A DNA stretch of 64,000 bases. It comes from Brevibacillus choshinensis. Lineage in GTDB: Bacteria; Bacillota; Bacilli; Brevibacillales; Brevibacillaceae. Made by a program: the position numbers and the translations under genes. The DNA lies in assembly GCF_001420695.1 (NCBI RefSeq), contig NZ_LJJB01000015.1:124001-188000 (forward strand), in the 5' to 3' direction. The notes beneath the pieces are model-generated. The model did not search any database and was not told the DNA's origin. It was given only the letters and a program-made list of their open reading frames with translations. Of the stretch, positions 1-8,353 are shown piece by piece. Within the stretch, counting starts at the first letter, position 1; every line of letters starts with the position of its first letter.

Positions 1-211
1 CGACCACGTCTGGGGCAAATTCGCGAAAAGCGTTGCGGGACTCATCTAGTCTCGCCCGGTCACCTGTGAACTGGGTAACTCCTGAGGGGAGAGAATTCCC
101 GCCGGGAGATTGCCCGCGGTTATAGACCGCGATCTCATGCCCCAGATCAGCCATTCGTTTGACCGCATGTGGACCGATAAACCGTGTTCCCCCTAAAAAC
201 AAGACCTTCAT
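1..211 (-). CDS. NAD-dependent epimerase/dehydratase, N-terminal part (cut by window edge)
   Basis: The reading frame starts at the ATG at 211 and runs off the left edge, giving about 70 residues. It begins MKVLFLGGTRFIGPH, the glycine-rich NAD(P)-binding turn of extended short-chain dehydrogenases (sugar-nucleotide epimerase type, GGTRFIG). A further 'VYNRGQ' resembles the cofactor-specificity strand end. It lies 17 bp downstream of clpP on the same strand, so it may be the last gene of that operon. Substrate cannot be told from this fragment. Confidence 0.8.
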   Translation of the reverse strand, partial: MKVLFLGGTRFIGPHAVKRMADLGHEIAVYNRGQSPGGNSLPSGVTQFTGDRARLDESRNAFREFAPDVV

Positions 212-228
212 CCCGACACCCCCGCCTC

Positions 229-810
229 CTACAGCTTTTCGATGACTTTGTCGATTAGACCGTACTCCAACGCTTCCGTTGCCGAGAGGAAATAGTCTCG
301 ATCCGCATCCTTTTCGATCTGCTCGACTGTCTTGCCCGTGCGCTGGGCAATAATCGAGTATAGCATGTGACGATGCCGCAGAATCCGGTCAGCCGCGATC
401 TTGATATCGCTTGCCTGCCCTTGGCTGCCTCCCCAAGGTTGGTGAAGCATCACTTCGGCATTCGGCAGTGCGTACCGTTTGCCCTGGGCTCCAGCCACTA
501 GCAGCATGGCTCCCATGGATGCCGCCATACCCGTGCAAATGGTGGACACCTCCGGTTGCACGAAATTCATCGTATCAATGATGGCCATACCTGCCGTTAC
601 CGATCCACCCGGCGAGTTGATGTACAGATGAATGTCTTTTTTCGGATCTTCCGCCGCGAGGAACAGCAGCTGAGCCACAACAGCATTGGCGACTTGATCA
701 TCGATGGCGCTACCCAGAAAAATGATACGATCCTTTAGCAAACGAGAGTAGATATCATACGAACGCTCGCCGTAACTGGTTTGCTCCACAACTACAGGAA
801 TGAGATTCAT
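229..810 (-). CDS. clpP: ATP-dependent Clp protease proteolytic subunit
   Basis: The 193-residue product has the ClpP catalytic triad at the same numbering as Bacillus ClpP: Ser98 in GMAASMGAM, His123 in VMLHQPWGG and Asp172 in DRDYF. It would form the tetradecameric serine-protease chamber used with Clp ATPases in the cytoplasm. The N-terminal [11 protein letters not shown] matches the axial-loop region. The start follows an AAAGGAGG site about 9 nt upstream. It is the third gene of a same-strand group with an ArsR-type regulator and a small protein (36 bp gap), which is not a usual clpP neighbourhood, so it may be a second, specialised ClpP. The family assignment is secure; the paralog status is inferred. 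Confidence 0.97.
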   Translation of the reverse strand: MNLIPVVVEQTSYGERSYDIYSRLLKDRIIFLGSAIDDQVANAVVAQLLFLAAEDPKKDIHLYINSPGGSVTAGMAIIDTMNFVQPEVSTICTGMAASMGAMLLVAGAQGKRYALPNAEVMLHQPWGGSQGQASDIKIAADRILRHRHMLYSIIAQRTGKTVEQIEKDADRDYFLSATEALEYGLIDKVIEKL

Positions 811-846
811 GCCTAACGCCTCCTTTAAAAGTGAAGGTAAGTTGGT

Positions 847-1110
847 TTACGCCGCCAAGCTCATGCGAGTCGTTTGTGGCGTCGAAGCCGGTATACTTTT
901 TCGATGAAATCCGGACGAAACTTCTGTAATGACAGCTGGGCTTTCAGCAGGTCCGACTGTCCACGTCTTGACGGATGCCTCTTGCTCCACGACTCTTTGA
1001 TTCCCTGATCGGGAAGGCAGCGGTATGACGTTTCCTCCCTGTCGCTCGGGGCGACTCTCCCACACGACTACCGGTCTGGATTTAGCTGGTGAGGTGGACT
1101 CTGTTCTCAT
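847..1110 (-). CDS. Small hypothetical protein between ArsR-type regulator and ClpP
   Basis: An 87-residue frame whose ATG overlaps the stop of the upstream regulator by 4 bp (ATGA), the usual sign of translational coupling. The product is polar, rich in Ser, Thr, Pro and Arg, with no membrane segment, signal peptide or recognisable domain, and ends in TTRMSLAA. Its stop lies 36 bp before clpP. I do not recognise the family. Its position suggests a role with the regulator or as a ClpP substrate or adaptor, but that is only a positional guess. Confidence 0.6.
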   Translation of the reverse strand: MRTESTSPAKSRPVVVWESRPERQGGNVIPLPSRSGNQRVVEQEASVKTWTVGPAESPAVITEVSSGFHRKSIPASTPQTTRMSLAA

Positions 1111-1700
1111 GCCTCTTCTCCTCCTTCTTTGGGGTACACAGCGAGAATGACTTGATACGTTTCCTGACCATCTACTGGGGATTGATACTTTTTCACCAGC
1201 TGGTTGACCAACTGCACATACTCCTCCACAAACGCACCCCGTTGCTCGGCGCTTGCCAGTCGAATACTGGTATCCAACGTGGCGCTCGGGATTTCTTCCT
1301 CCCGATCGGAGCGCTCCATCAGCGCAAGTGCATCACGTTTGATCCGTTCAGCTGTATTGACTAGATGCGACAGCGCCCCTTGATCCTTCATCTGCTGAAC
1401 CGTCTCGTTTGCAAAGTTCAACGCATCGGATAAAACATATGTCCGTGCGATAGCCAAATAGAGCACCTCGACCAGATTGCGCACCTGACGACTTCCGACC
1501 TTGCGTACCAAGCCCACCTTTTCAAGCGCCTTCAAATGGTAGTTCACGCGTTGGGGAATTTCGTTGATTCCACGCGCCACTTCTGCTGCTGAGGCTGGCT
1601 CTGCCAATCGGCTCAATATTTCTGCCCGTAGTGGGTTGAGCAATGCCATCGCCTGCTCAGGAGCTTCGACTACATAGGTTTCCAGCTGTTCATGCGCCAC
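1107..1700 (-). CDS. ArsR-like winged-helix transcriptional regulator
   Basis: The product is 197 residues with an N-terminal winged helix-turn-helix (roughly residues 15-75: LLNPLRAEILSRL, then SAAEVARGINEIPQRVNYHL and a wing with KVGSRQVRN). The C-terminal half is helical and hydrophilic, unlike short metal-sensing ArsR proteins, and shows no cysteine metal site. The start is GTG at 1700, chosen because a GAGGTG ribosome site lies just upstream. It is the first gene of an operon with the 87-residue protein and clpP. A promoter with palindromic TACGTA repeats lies directly upstream, so autoregulation is likely. The inducer is unknown. Confidence 0.85.
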   Translation of the reverse strand: MAHEQLETYVVEAPEQAMALLNPLRAEILSRLAEPASAAEVARGINEIPQRVNYHLKALEKVGLVRKVGSRQVRNLVEVLYLAIARTYVLSDALNFANETVQQMKDQGALSHLVNTAERIKRDALALMERSDREEEIPSATLDTSIRLASAEQRGAFVEEYVQLVNQLVKKYQSPVDGQETYQVILAVYPKEGGEEA

Positions 1701-1726
1701 AAAAACACCTCATGACATTAATCATT

Positions 1727-1766
1727 TACGTAAAAATAGTTTATTACGTAGCTTTTCGTTTGTCAA
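1727..1766 (-). promoter_or_regulatory. Promoter with inverted TACGTA operator for the ArsR-clpP operon
   Basis: On the minus strand there is TTGACA (1766-1761), a 17-nt spacer and TAAACT (1743-1738). Two TACGTA hexamers at 1727-1732 and 1745-1750 lie as an AT-rich inverted repeat over the -10 and spacer. This is a typical layout for ArsR-type autorepression; binding itself is inferred. Confidence 0.6.
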
Positions 1767-1787
1767 ATGCTGGACGTACCTAAAAAT

Positions 1788-1808
1788 GCCCCGCTTGTCC
1801 AGCGGAGC
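1788..1808 (-). terminator. Intrinsic terminator after the MBL-fold gene
   Basis: GC-rich hairpin (arms GCTCCGCT / AAGCGGGGC with a short loop) followed on the minus strand by ATTTTTA. It ends the metallo-hydrolase transcript before the ArsR promoter. A T-run on the other side means it could also act on the plus strand. Confidence 0.7.
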
Positions 1809-1840
1809 TTTTTGGTGCGATAACAGCTTGGGATGGGAAT

Positions 1841-2608
1841 TTATCGCTGATATTCGATTTTTTCGCCATTTTGTGGTATTTGTATCCGATCAGACAAATC
1901 GTTTGCCCTTACGTACTCGACCAGCTCACTGCGGCTGAGCAAGCAATGATTCCACACTTCCATATGCGCGACGAAAATTTGACTGTTTCCAGCGGCTTGT
2001 GCTAACTGGACGATGTCTTCTTTCGTCATCGTAATAGGATCTCCCACCAAGAACTGCGCGGCTCCAGCAAATGGGACCACCACGTCAGGTTGATGGGATT
2101 TCAGGGCATGCTCCACTTCTTCACACCAGATGGTATCACCCGTCAGGTACAGTGTCGGCTCATTACCATCCCTTGCTTTTAGCACAAACCCCGAGACCGG
2201 TCCCATCTTCTCTCCAATTTCTCCCGTTCCATGGCGTCCCCCGGTCCGATCAAAGTGGATGCCTTCCCATTCGTAATCATCCTCAACCACGATGACTTGT
2301 TCAAAGCCGTGGTTCTTCAGCTTCTCTCGATCCGGCGGCTGACAGAAAAGCGGCACATGTTTGGGGAGTTGTCTGACTGCTGCTTCGTCCAAATGATCCA
2401 TGTGCGTGTGGGTAATCAGGATAGCGTTCACACCATCCAATACTTCCTCTACAGACATCGGCAGCTCCACGCCAGGATTTGGCCTTTGATTTGGCGTGTT
2501 GACGGTTGCAGGCATCTCTCCTGCTTGACTCAGCATCGGATCCACCAATAGGATGTGTCCGTTGTATCCTACTCGCAACGTTGCATGTCGCACGAGCTGA
2601 ATGTGCAT
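1841..2608 (-). CDS. MBL-fold metal-dependent hydrolase (UlaG-like)
   Basis: A 255-residue protein opening with MHIQLVRHATLRV and carrying the metallo-beta-lactamase signature ITHTHMDHLD (HxHxDH) near residue 65, GGRHGTGEIG with the next metal histidine, and YLTGDT with the bridging aspartate. This is the set for a di-metal site in the UlaG/YcjY-like branch of lone hydrolases. Substrate is unknown; relatives hydrolyse lactones or phosphoesters. It is monocistronic, has its own terminator, and is divergent from an Lrp-type regulator 117 bp away that may control it. Confidence 0.88.
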   Translation of the reverse strand: MHIQLVRHATLRVGYNGHILLVDPMLSQAGEMPATVNTPNQRPNPGVELPMSVEEVLDGVNAILITHTHMDHLDEAAVRQLPKHVPLFCQPPDREKLKNHGFEQVIVVEDDYEWEGIHFDRTGGRHGTGEIGEKMGPVSGFVLKARDGNEPTLYLTGDTIWCEEVEHALKSHQPDVVVPFAGAAQFLVGDPITMTKEDIVQLAQAAGNSQIFVAHMEVWNHCLLSRSELVEYVRANDLSDRIQIPQNGEKIEYQR

Positions 2609-2725
2609 GTTCGATCTCCCCTTTGCCCGTTATAATAAGTATCACTAGCCCTATTGTACGCCGGACTTGGCAGTTGCCGCGAAAGAAGCGGCGTAGGTTC
2701 ACTTTCACCGTGAAAGGAGATCGTC

Positions 2726-3139
2726 ATGCTCGATCAAACGGATCTGCACATCCTCGCTCTGCTGCGTGAAAATAGCCGTCTGCAGTGGAAGGACATCGGG
2801 GAACAAGTTCACCTGAGCGGCCAAGCCGTAGGGAACCGAATCAGACGGATGGAAGAACAAGGCATCATTCAAGGCTATACGACCATCATCGATACCTCCA
2901 AGGTCGGACCTGTGCTGACTGCGATCATCTCGATGTTCATGAAATCAAACGATCACCAGGCATTCATTCGCTTTATTTCGAACCACCCTGAGGTCATTGA
3001 GGCACATCGGACCACAGGAGAAGGCTGCTATTCTCTCATCGTGAGCGTCACAGATCAGACTGCTCTCAATGCGTTGTTGGATGAGCTGCTTCCTTTTGGA
3101 AATTACCGCATTAGTCTCTCCATCGGCAAGATCAAATAA
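2726..3139 (+). CDS. Lrp/AsnC family transcriptional regulator
   Basis: The 137-residue product has the N-terminal AsnC-type HTH (LDQTDLHILALLRENSRL, then IGEQVHLSGQAVGNRIRRME) and a C-terminal RAM/ligand-binding domain of about 75 residues with the usual GYTTIID start. Such proteins form octamers that bind amino acids and regulate adjacent genes. The ATG at 2726 is preceded by GAAAGGAGATCGTC. It is divergent from the MBL hydrolase, which makes that gene a natural target; the effector cannot be read from sequence. Confidence 0.93.
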   Translation: MLDQTDLHILALLRENSRLQWKDIGEQVHLSGQAVGNRIRRMEEQGIIQGYTTIIDTSKVGPVLTAIISMFMKSNDHQAFIRFISNHPEVIEAHRTTGEGCYSLIVSVTDQTALNALLDELLPFGNYRISLSIGKIK

Positions 3140-3266
3140 GGTAACGATTCCGACTGCAAGCAATTTCCGCAGCATTTAGGGTTGCCTGATTATGTGAACA
3201 GGAGTAGAATGATGGGTACCAAGAACGCAGGTTCTTGCGTTGCCACAAGAAAGGAGGAGAATCGCC

Positions 3267-3548
3267 ATGGAAGACTTTTTGTTCCTGCTTTCATTGGAGG
3301 ATTTCTTCGCCTTGCTCGCCCTGTTTGTGGGATGCTTTACTTCGATTTTCTATTTGAGACGAAGTGTTTCCCCACGAAATCTGGCTATTCAATGGCACCT
3401 GAGTGATGCTTATCAACCCAGCATTAATCCTCGTATGGTTGAGACTTATCCGATGGCGGCAAGGCAACCGTTGCGCACCCGATTGTTCCGGCGCATGCGG
3501 CATGCAGATGGCGAATCAGATACATACGATAACCTGATTTTTGGATAA
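3267..3548 (+). CDS. Small predicted membrane protein of unknown function
   Basis: A 93-residue frame starting at the ATG at 3267, which is preceded by AAGGAGGAG at 3251-3259. Upstream in-frame starts lack such a site. The N-terminus (about residues 4-27) is one hydrophobic segment, followed by LRRSVSPRN and a basic, polar C-terminal tail ending DNLIFG. I do not recognise the family. Together with the 44-residue gene downstream (35 bp gap) it may form a small two-gene unit ending at a good terminator. Confidence 0.6.
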   Translation: MEDFLFLLSLEDFFALLALFVGCFTSIFYLRRSVSPRNLAIQWHLSDAYQPSINPRMVETYPMAARQPLRTRLFRRMRHADGESDTYDNLIFG

Positions 3549-3583
3549 ATCCACTTTGGAAAAACCAAAAGGAGGTAGATCTT

Positions 3584-3718
3584 ATGATCGCCAAATACAT
3601 CGGAGAAGCTTTATTGTTTGCTGTTAGTCTGCCCATCTTTGCCTTCCAAACGGCAGAGAGCCTTCACGCTCTGGCAGACGCGTTTGTGCAAATGTCCGAT
3701 TTCGTAAACTGGAAATAA
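3584..3718 (+). CDS. 44-residue small protein
   Basis: Short frame (MIAKYIGEALLFAVS...) with a strong AAAAGGAGG site 8-12 nt before the ATG and a terminator just after the stop. The first half is amphipathic to hydrophobic (LLFAVSLPIFAFQ), suggesting a membrane-associated peptide. No known family recognised. The ribosome site and terminator are the main reasons to believe it. Confidence 0.55.
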   Translation: MIAKYIGEALLFAVSLPIFAFQTAESLHALADAFVQMSDFVNWK

Positions 3719-3724
3719 AAGAGC

Positions 3725-3763
3725 AAAAGCCTGACCGTCTCTTTCGACGATCAGGCTTTTTTT
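3725..3763. terminator. Intrinsic terminator
   Basis: AAAGCCTGA / TCAGGCTTT hairpin followed by seven T on the plus strand and an A-rich flank that works on the minus strand. It serves the small-protein unit and probably the convergent cupin gene. Confidence 0.85.
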
Positions 3764-3782
3764 GTGCCGCTTCCTCTGCCGT

Positions 3783-4130
3783 CTACTCCTCGTTGATGCG
3801 GTCCCCACGGGTCGTCGGCTGGGAAATGACTAGAAATTCCATCGCATCCTCGCCCTCATTCTTCATCTGGTGCGCAGCCCCTGAAGGGACTTCTACACCT
3901 TCCTGACTCCCGATGGTGTGACGGACACCCTCTACCTCCAGAACAGCCTGCCCAGATAACACAAAGAAAAATTGGCGCGATCGCTCGTGGTAATGTCGTA
4001 CCTCTGCTGTATTTCCCGGCATCCGCTCATGAATGACGCTCAGCTCCTGGCCTTTGACCAAGTGCCAGCCATCGCAAACCTCTCCCCACACATAGTGCTC
4101 AGCATTTTCCTTGCTAACTTTTGAAGTCAT
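3783..4130 (-). CDS. Cupin-domain protein
   Basis: 115 residues from the ATG at 4130. The longer upstream frame is rejected because it has no conserved character and runs over the antiporter leader on the other strand. It has a single small cupin barrel: HYHERSRQFFFVLSGQAVLEV (metal histidines and Glu/Gln of motif 1) and VPSGAAHQMKNEG (motif 2 with PxGxxH). Proteins like this bind a metal and small acids or sugars, or act as isomerases or dioxygenases; the substrate is unknown. It is monocistronic and divergent from the antiporter. Confidence 0.85.
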   Translation of the reverse strand: MTSKVSKENAEHYVWGEVCDGWHLVKGQELSVIHERMPGNTAEVRHYHERSRQFFFVLSGQAVLEVEGVRHTIGSQEGVEVPSGAAHQMKNEGEDAMEFLVISQPTTRGDRINEE

Positions 4131-4254
4131 TTCCCTCACCCATTCTGTTTCAATTGATACTTTTACCAATTGGCGTTTACGCTCTATGGATTTACTTTTA
4201 CCATACCCCATGCTAAAATGTAACTTATACAAGAAATGAATAACGATTGCATCA

Positions 4255-4350
4255 ATGGAGGAGCCTGTCATCATAGGGTTCTTTTTGTCTTTTTTTCGAT
4301 CGACTGACAAAAAGGGGCCTGTGATTACAGGCTCCTTTTGCATTTTTATT
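4255..4350 (+). promoter_or_regulatory. Structured leader (alternative hairpins) of the antiporter gene
   Basis: Two arms of about 29 nt (starting GAGCCTGT near 4260 and ending ACAGGCTC near 4342) can form one long imperfect hairpin. The second arm alone can instead form a compact GCCTGT-GATT-ACAGGC hairpin followed by TCCTTTTGCATTTTT, which resembles a terminator. The mutually exclusive folding suggests attenuation of the downstream transporter. No known riboswitch class was recognised. Confidence 0.5.
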
Positions 4351-4371
4351 ACACCTAAAGGGGGAACGTTC

Positions 4372-5538
4372 ATGCTCATTTTCCAATTAGCCGCGATCCT
4401 GATCGCATCCAAGATAGCGGGAGACATCAGTGTGCGACTTGGGCAGCCTTCTGTACTCGGAAAGCTGTTGGTCGGGATTGTACTTGGACCAAGTGTGCTC
4501 GGTATCGTTACAAACACAGAAATCCTTCAGGAAATCAGTCAAATTGGTGTTATTCTCCTGATGTTTATTGCCGGTCTGGAAACCGATATTGATGAATTCA
4601 AACGAACTGGCAAAGCCTCTACTTCTGTCGGGGTGATGGGGATTATCGCGCCATTGGCATTGGGATATGCGGCTGGACTCGTCTTGGGACTCTCCTCCAT
4701 TGAGTCTGTCTTCCTCGGCCTTCTGCTCTCAGCCACAAGCGTAAGTATCTCTGTACAAACGCTAAAGGAATTGGGCAAACTAAAGTCGAAAGAAGGCGCG
4801 ACTATCATGGGTGCTGCCGTCATCGACGACGTCCTGGTCATTATCGCCTTGGCCTTCCTGATGAGCTTTGCTGGCGGCGATGTGAATCTCGGCATGGTGA
4901 TCCTGAAAAAAGTTGCGTTCTTTGCCATCATCATTCTGGTCTCCTGGAAAGTGGTACCGTGGGTATTGAAAAAATTTGCCCCTCTCCAAGTGACTGAATC
5001 TGTAATATCCGCGGGTTTGATCATCTGCTTTCTGTTTGCGTACTTTGCCGAATATACTGGTGTGGCCGCCATCATCGGTGCGTACTTTGCCGGTGTCGCC
5101 ATCAGCCTGACCAACTACAGAGAAGAAATCACGCACAAAGTGGAAACCATCAGCTATTCGATATTCGTCCCGGTCTTCTTCACTTCTGTTGGGGTAACTG
5201 CCCAGTTTGCCGGAATATTGGAAAACCTGTGGATTATCGTCCTGCTGAGCGTTCTGGCGATCGTATCCAAGCTACTGGGAGGAGCACTCGGTGCAAAAAT
5301 GACCGGCTTTCCGTGGAGAAATTCCATGGCGATCGGCTCTGCGATGGTCTCGCGTGGTGAAGTCGCCTTGATTATCGCCGCTATCGGTCAGGAGAGCCAA
5401 CTTCTCACAGAAGACATGTTTGCCATATTGATCGTGGTCGTACTGGTAACCACCATCGTGACACCACCGATGATGAAAGTATTCTTCTCCGATAAAGGGA
5501 ATAAAGGAGAGTCCGTAGCGCTGAAGAAAAATGCGTAA
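4372..5538 (+). CDS. Cation:proton antiporter (CPA2 / KefB-type membrane domain)
   Basis: 388 residues from the ATG at 4372, which has AAAGGGGGAAC upstream; starting further up would read through the leader hairpins. There are about 12 hydrophobic segments with the Na+/H+ exchanger signature (QPSVLGKLLVGIVLGPSVLG, GLETDIDEFKRTGK, and AAVIDDVL with the paired aspartates of the ion site). It ends at the membrane domain with no TrkA-N/RCK regulatory domain. It would exchange K+ or Na+ for H+ at the cell membrane. It has its own terminator and no operon partner. Confidence 0.92.
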   Translation: MLIFQLAAILIASKIAGDISVRLGQPSVLGKLLVGIVLGPSVLGIVTNTEILQEISQIGVILLMFIAGLETDIDEFKRTGKASTSVGVMGIIAPLALGYAAGLVLGLSSIESVFLGLLLSATSVSISVQTLKELGKLKSKEGATIMGAAVIDDVLVIIALAFLMSFAGGDVNLGMVILKKVAFFAIIILVSWKVVPWVLKKFAPLQVTESVISAGLIICFLFAYFAEYTGVAAIIGAYFAGVAISLTNYREEITHKVETISYSIFVPVFFTSVGVTAQFAGILENLWIIVLLSVLAIVSKLLGGALGAKMTGFPWRNSMAIGSAMVSRGEVALIIAAIGQESQLLTEDMFAILIVVVLVTTIVTPPMMKVFFSDKGNKGESVALKKNA

Positions 5539-5549
5539 CCCAATCACGT

Positions 5550-5575
5550 AAGCCCTCTGCTGGAGGGCTTTTTTA
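5550..5575 (+). terminator. Intrinsic terminator of the antiporter gene
   Basis: AAGCCCTC-TGCT-GGAGGGCTT followed by TTTT, 12 bp after the stop codon. Confidence 0.9.
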
Positions 5576-5697
5576 ATAGAAAATCACTCCCTCCTTCCTA
5601 TCCAGAATTCCTGCGTCCCCCTTTAGCATTTCGGTATAATATAAATGGATATTTTTAGCATCATGGCGACATCAGCAATTCGAGGAGGTACAGCGTC

Positions 5698-6834
5698 ATG
5701 AAAATCGTCATTGCCCCTGATTCCTTCAAAGGTAGCCTCACCGCCAAGCAAGTAGCAGTGGCCATCCGTGCTGGTGTTCTCAAAGCACTGCCAAATAGCG
5801 AGATCGTCATCAAGCCGATGGCGGACGGTGGTGAAGGAACCTTGCAATGTCTGGTGGACGCAACGGATGGCAAACTGTTGCAGGCAACCGTCAAAAATCC
5901 GTTAGGTCGAGACATTACCGCTGAATTTGGCATTCTCGGCGATGGGGTGACGTGTGTCATTGAGATGGCAGCCGCATCTGGTCTCTATCTGATTGAAGCA
6001 GAGGAGAGAAATCCCCTCTTCACCACTACCTACGGATTCGGACAATTGATCCTCGCCGGGCTCGATCTTGGCTGTCGTCGCTTCATTCTCGGTATCGGAG
6101 GCAGCGCTACCAATGACGGTGGCGCCGGCATGCTGCAGGCACTCGGCTTTCAATTGCTCGATCAAGATGACCAGCCGCTTTCTTATGGAGGTGGTGAGCT
6201 ATCAAAGCTGAGACGAATTGACCGTAGTCATGCAGACGCCAGACTTGAAGATTGCCAATTCATTATTGCCTGTGATGTCACCAATCCGTTCGTCGGTCCG
6301 AATGGTGCCTCCTATGTTTTTGGTCCGCAAAAAGGGGCAACCACTGACATGATTTCTCGACTCGATGACAATCTACGTCACTTTGCCGATCTGATCCACT
6401 CTACAGAAGGCATTGCCATTCACGATTTGCCTGGAACAGGAGCCGCAGGTGGTGTAGCTGGCGCTCTGCTCGCCTTTTTGCACGGCCACTTGCAATCTGG
6501 TATCAAGATCGTGAGGGAGACTACCAAACTGGCAGAAGCTATGGCAGGGGCAGACCTCGTATTGACCGGTGAGGGCCAGGTAGATTTTCAGACCGCCCAA
6601 GGAAAAACCCCTTGTGGCGTCGCACAGCTGGCCAGACAATACGGCATTCCTGTCATCGTACTGGCTGGTTCAGTCGGAGAAGGGATCGACTCGCTTTACC
6701 CAGAGGGCGTCACTGCCATACTGAGTATTACCAATAAACCCATGTCGCTTGAACAGTCTATGCTGCAGACGGCCAAGCTACTGGAACAATCCGCCGAACA
6801 GGTTGTGCGTATCTTTGCTTCTCATCGGCTGTAA
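5698..6834 (+). CDS. glxK: Glycerate kinase (GlxK/GarK family)
   Basis: A 378-residue protein starting MKIVIAPDSFKGSLTA, the family hallmark, with KPMADGGEGT (about residues 41-50), GIGGSATNDGGAG and LTGEGQVDFQTAQGK further on. It phosphorylates D-glycerate with ATP to 2- or 3-phosphoglycerate, feeding glycolysis from glyoxylate or sugar-acid breakdown. The length is normal for the family. GGAGG lies upstream of the ATG. It stands alone; no glyoxylate genes are beside it. Confidence 0.96.
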   Translation: MKIVIAPDSFKGSLTAKQVAVAIRAGVLKALPNSEIVIKPMADGGEGTLQCLVDATDGKLLQATVKNPLGRDITAEFGILGDGVTCVIEMAAASGLYLIEAEERNPLFTTTYGFGQLILAGLDLGCRRFILGIGGSATNDGGAGMLQALGFQLLDQDDQPLSYGGGELSKLRRIDRSHADARLEDCQFIIACDVTNPFVGPNGASYVFGPQKGATTDMISRLDDNLRHFADLIHSTEGIAIHDLPGTGAAGGVAGALLAFLHGHLQSGIKIVRETTKLAEAMAGADLVLTGEGQVDFQTAQGKTPCGVAQLARQYGIPVIVLAGSVGEGIDSLYPEGVTAILSITNKPMSLEQSMLQTAKLLEQSAEQVVRIFASHRL

Positions 6835-6860
6835 ATGAGCCGCACATCTCGATGCAGAAC

Positions 6861-6905
6861 AAAGCTCTCCTCCCCCGCCACAAACTGACGGGGTGGAGAG
6901 CTCTT
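6861..6905. terminator. Long bidirectional terminator between glxK and rpmG
   Basis: Arms AAAGCTCTCCTCCCCCGCCA and its near-complement ending AGAGCTCTTT, about 20 bp with small imperfections and a 5-nt loop. It separates two convergent genes and has T-rich flanks on both sides. Confidence 0.85.
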
Positions 6906-6921
6906 TGCTTTTCGGCACTAC

Positions 6922-7071
6922 TTATTTCGTTTCACGGTGCAGAGTGTAACGCTTCAAGCGCGGGGAGTACTTTTTCAGCTCCAGTCGTTCGGGATGGTTG
7001 CGTTTGTTTTTCGTCGTGATGTAGTTGCGATCTCCCGACTCCGTGCATTGCAAGGTAATGTTTACACGCAT
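6922..7071 (-). CDS. rpmG: Ribosomal protein L33, zinc-free (C-) type
   Basis: A 49-residue protein ([20 protein letters not shown]...) typical of bacterial L33. Only one cysteine is present; the two CxxC zinc pairs of the C+ form are missing (the C-terminal pair is replaced by YSPRLKRYT). It sits 16 bp downstream of the CobW-type GTPase and presumably shares its Zur-controlled promoter. Known in Bacillus and other bacteria: a zinc-free paralog replaces zinc-bearing L33 when zinc is scarce, freeing the metal. The replacement role here is inferred from the context and missing cysteines. Confidence 0.94.
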   Translation of the reverse strand: MRVNITLQCTESGDRNYITTKNKRNHPERLELKKYSPRLKRYTLHRETK

Positions 7072-7087
7072 GTCTTTCTCCTCCTGA

Positions 7088-8299
7088 TTAAGAAATCATC
7101 GTCTCGACGACGGTATCTGCTGTCGGCAACGGGTCTGGCAGCTTCGTCCAGTCTGAGCTGTACTCTTCATCCGTCAGCAGACAAGTATTTAATTCGCTCT
7201 CGATCCGCTCGCGTTCCAAGTCGATGCCGATAAACACCAGCTCGGTGATCCGGTCGCCGTGCACAGGATCCCACGTATTCGCCCACTCCGGATCTTCTGC
7301 CAACAAAATGCTTCGCTCTTCCTCAGGCAATGCTGCCGTCCAGAACCCGGCCATCCCTACTTCAATCGAAGGTCCTGCCTGACTCAGCGTCATCGCTATA
7401 TCATTGCGGGTCGCGAGCCAAAAGAACCCTTTTGCACGCACCACTTCCTCTGGCCATTGGCTCAGCCATTTTCCAAATCTTTCGGGATGCAACGGGCGTC
7501 TGGCCCGATAGACAAAGGACGAGATCCCGTATTCGTCCGTCTCTGGGGTGTGTTCTTCCTTTTCCAGCTCGGCAATCCAGCCTGCAGATTGACTGGCCCG
7601 TTCAAAGTCAAACAAGCCTGTATTCAAAATCTCGTGAGGATCTACCTGACCTCGCTTGGAACGGATCAGCCGCGCATTTGGCTGCAGCTTGCGCAGGACT
7701 CCCTCCAGCTGCATCAGATCGTCCGGGTCAACCATGTCACATTTGTTCAGGATGAGGACATCGCAAAACTCGATTTGGCTGATCAGCAGATCGACAACCT
7801 CGCGGGTATCATCAGCACCAACTGCCTGCTCCCGGTCCAACAGGCTCTCCCCCGAGGAAAAATCGTGCCAAAACCGGTACGCATCCACGACTGTTACCAT
7901 CGTGTCCAGACGGCAGTGCGCAGAGAGATTAATCCCGTTTTCTTCGTCCATGTACGTAAAGGTCTGCGCGACAGGAACTGGCTCACCGATGCCCGTCGAT
8001 TCGATCAATATGTAGTCATAGCGACCTTCCAAAGCTAGACGCTCTACTTCTGTGAGCAAATCCTCCCGTAAGGTGCAGCAGATGCAGCCATTGGACATCT
8101 CTACGACCTTTTCCTCCACGCGAGAAATTCCCCCACCTTGAGATACGAGTGCACCGTCCACATTTACTTCACTCAAGTCATTAACGATGACGGCTACACG
8201 CAGTCCGTCCCGATTGTTCAACACATGATTGAGCAAGGTCGTCTTGCCTGCTCCCAAATAGCCACTCAACACCGTCACGGGTATCCGGTTATCTTCCAT
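7088..8299 (-). CDS. CobW/COG0523 GTPase, probable zinc metallochaperone (YciC/ZigA-like)
   Basis: 403 residues. Walker A is GYLGAGKTT at residues 13-21, the metal motif GCICC spans residues 71-75 (Cys72, Cys74, Cys75), the Walker-B-like ESTGIGEP follows, NKCD is present for guanine, and a CobW C-terminal domain lies at about 270-380. G3E GTPases of this type insert or ferry zinc under starvation. Two Zur boxes precede the gene and zinc-free L33 follows it, so this is the zinc branch rather than cobalt. The start has a short AAGGAGC site. Cytoplasmic. Partner enzyme unknown. Confidence 0.93.
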   Translation of the reverse strand: MEDNRIPVTVLSGYLGAGKTTLLNHVLNNRDGLRVAVIVNDLSEVNVDGALVSQGGGISRVEEKVVEMSNGCICCTLREDLLTEVERLALEGRYDYILIESTGIGEPVPVAQTFTYMDEENGINLSAHCRLDTMVTVVDAYRFWHDFSSGESLLDREQAVGADDTREVVDLLISQIEFCDVLILNKCDMVDPDDLMQLEGVLRKLQPNARLIRSKRGQVDPHEILNTGLFDFERASQSAGWIAELEKEEHTPETDEYGISSFVYRARRPLHPERFGKWLSQWPEEVVRAKGFFWLATRNDIAMTLSQAGPSIEVGMAGFWTAALPEEERSILLAEDPEWANTWDPVHGDRITELVFIGIDLERERIESELNTCLLTDEEYSSDWTKLPDPLPTADTVVETMIS

Positions 8300-8324
8300 T
8301 CAGAAATCGCTCCTTGAAGGTTAA

Positions 8325-8347
8325 TAAAACGTAATTATTACGATTTA
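8325..8347 (-). promoter_or_regulatory. Zur box 1
   Basis: Inverted repeat with core CGTAATTATTACG flanked by TAAAA and ATTTA, matching the Bacillus Zur operator almost fully. It lies 25 bp upstream of the GTPase start, downstream of the predicted -10, so bound Zur would block transcription when zinc is plentiful. Confidence 0.9.
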
Positions 8348-8353
8348 AAATCT

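Noticed and set aside
3783-4517. Longer version of the cupin gene starting at 4517
   Set aside because: The first 129 codons run antisense to the antiporter leader and start and look non-coding; the ATG at 4130 gives a normal single-domain cupin.
7259-8038. 259-codon plus-strand frame opposite the CobW-type GTPase
   Set aside because: Antisense to a gene with complete GTPase motifs; no start site signal or known domain.
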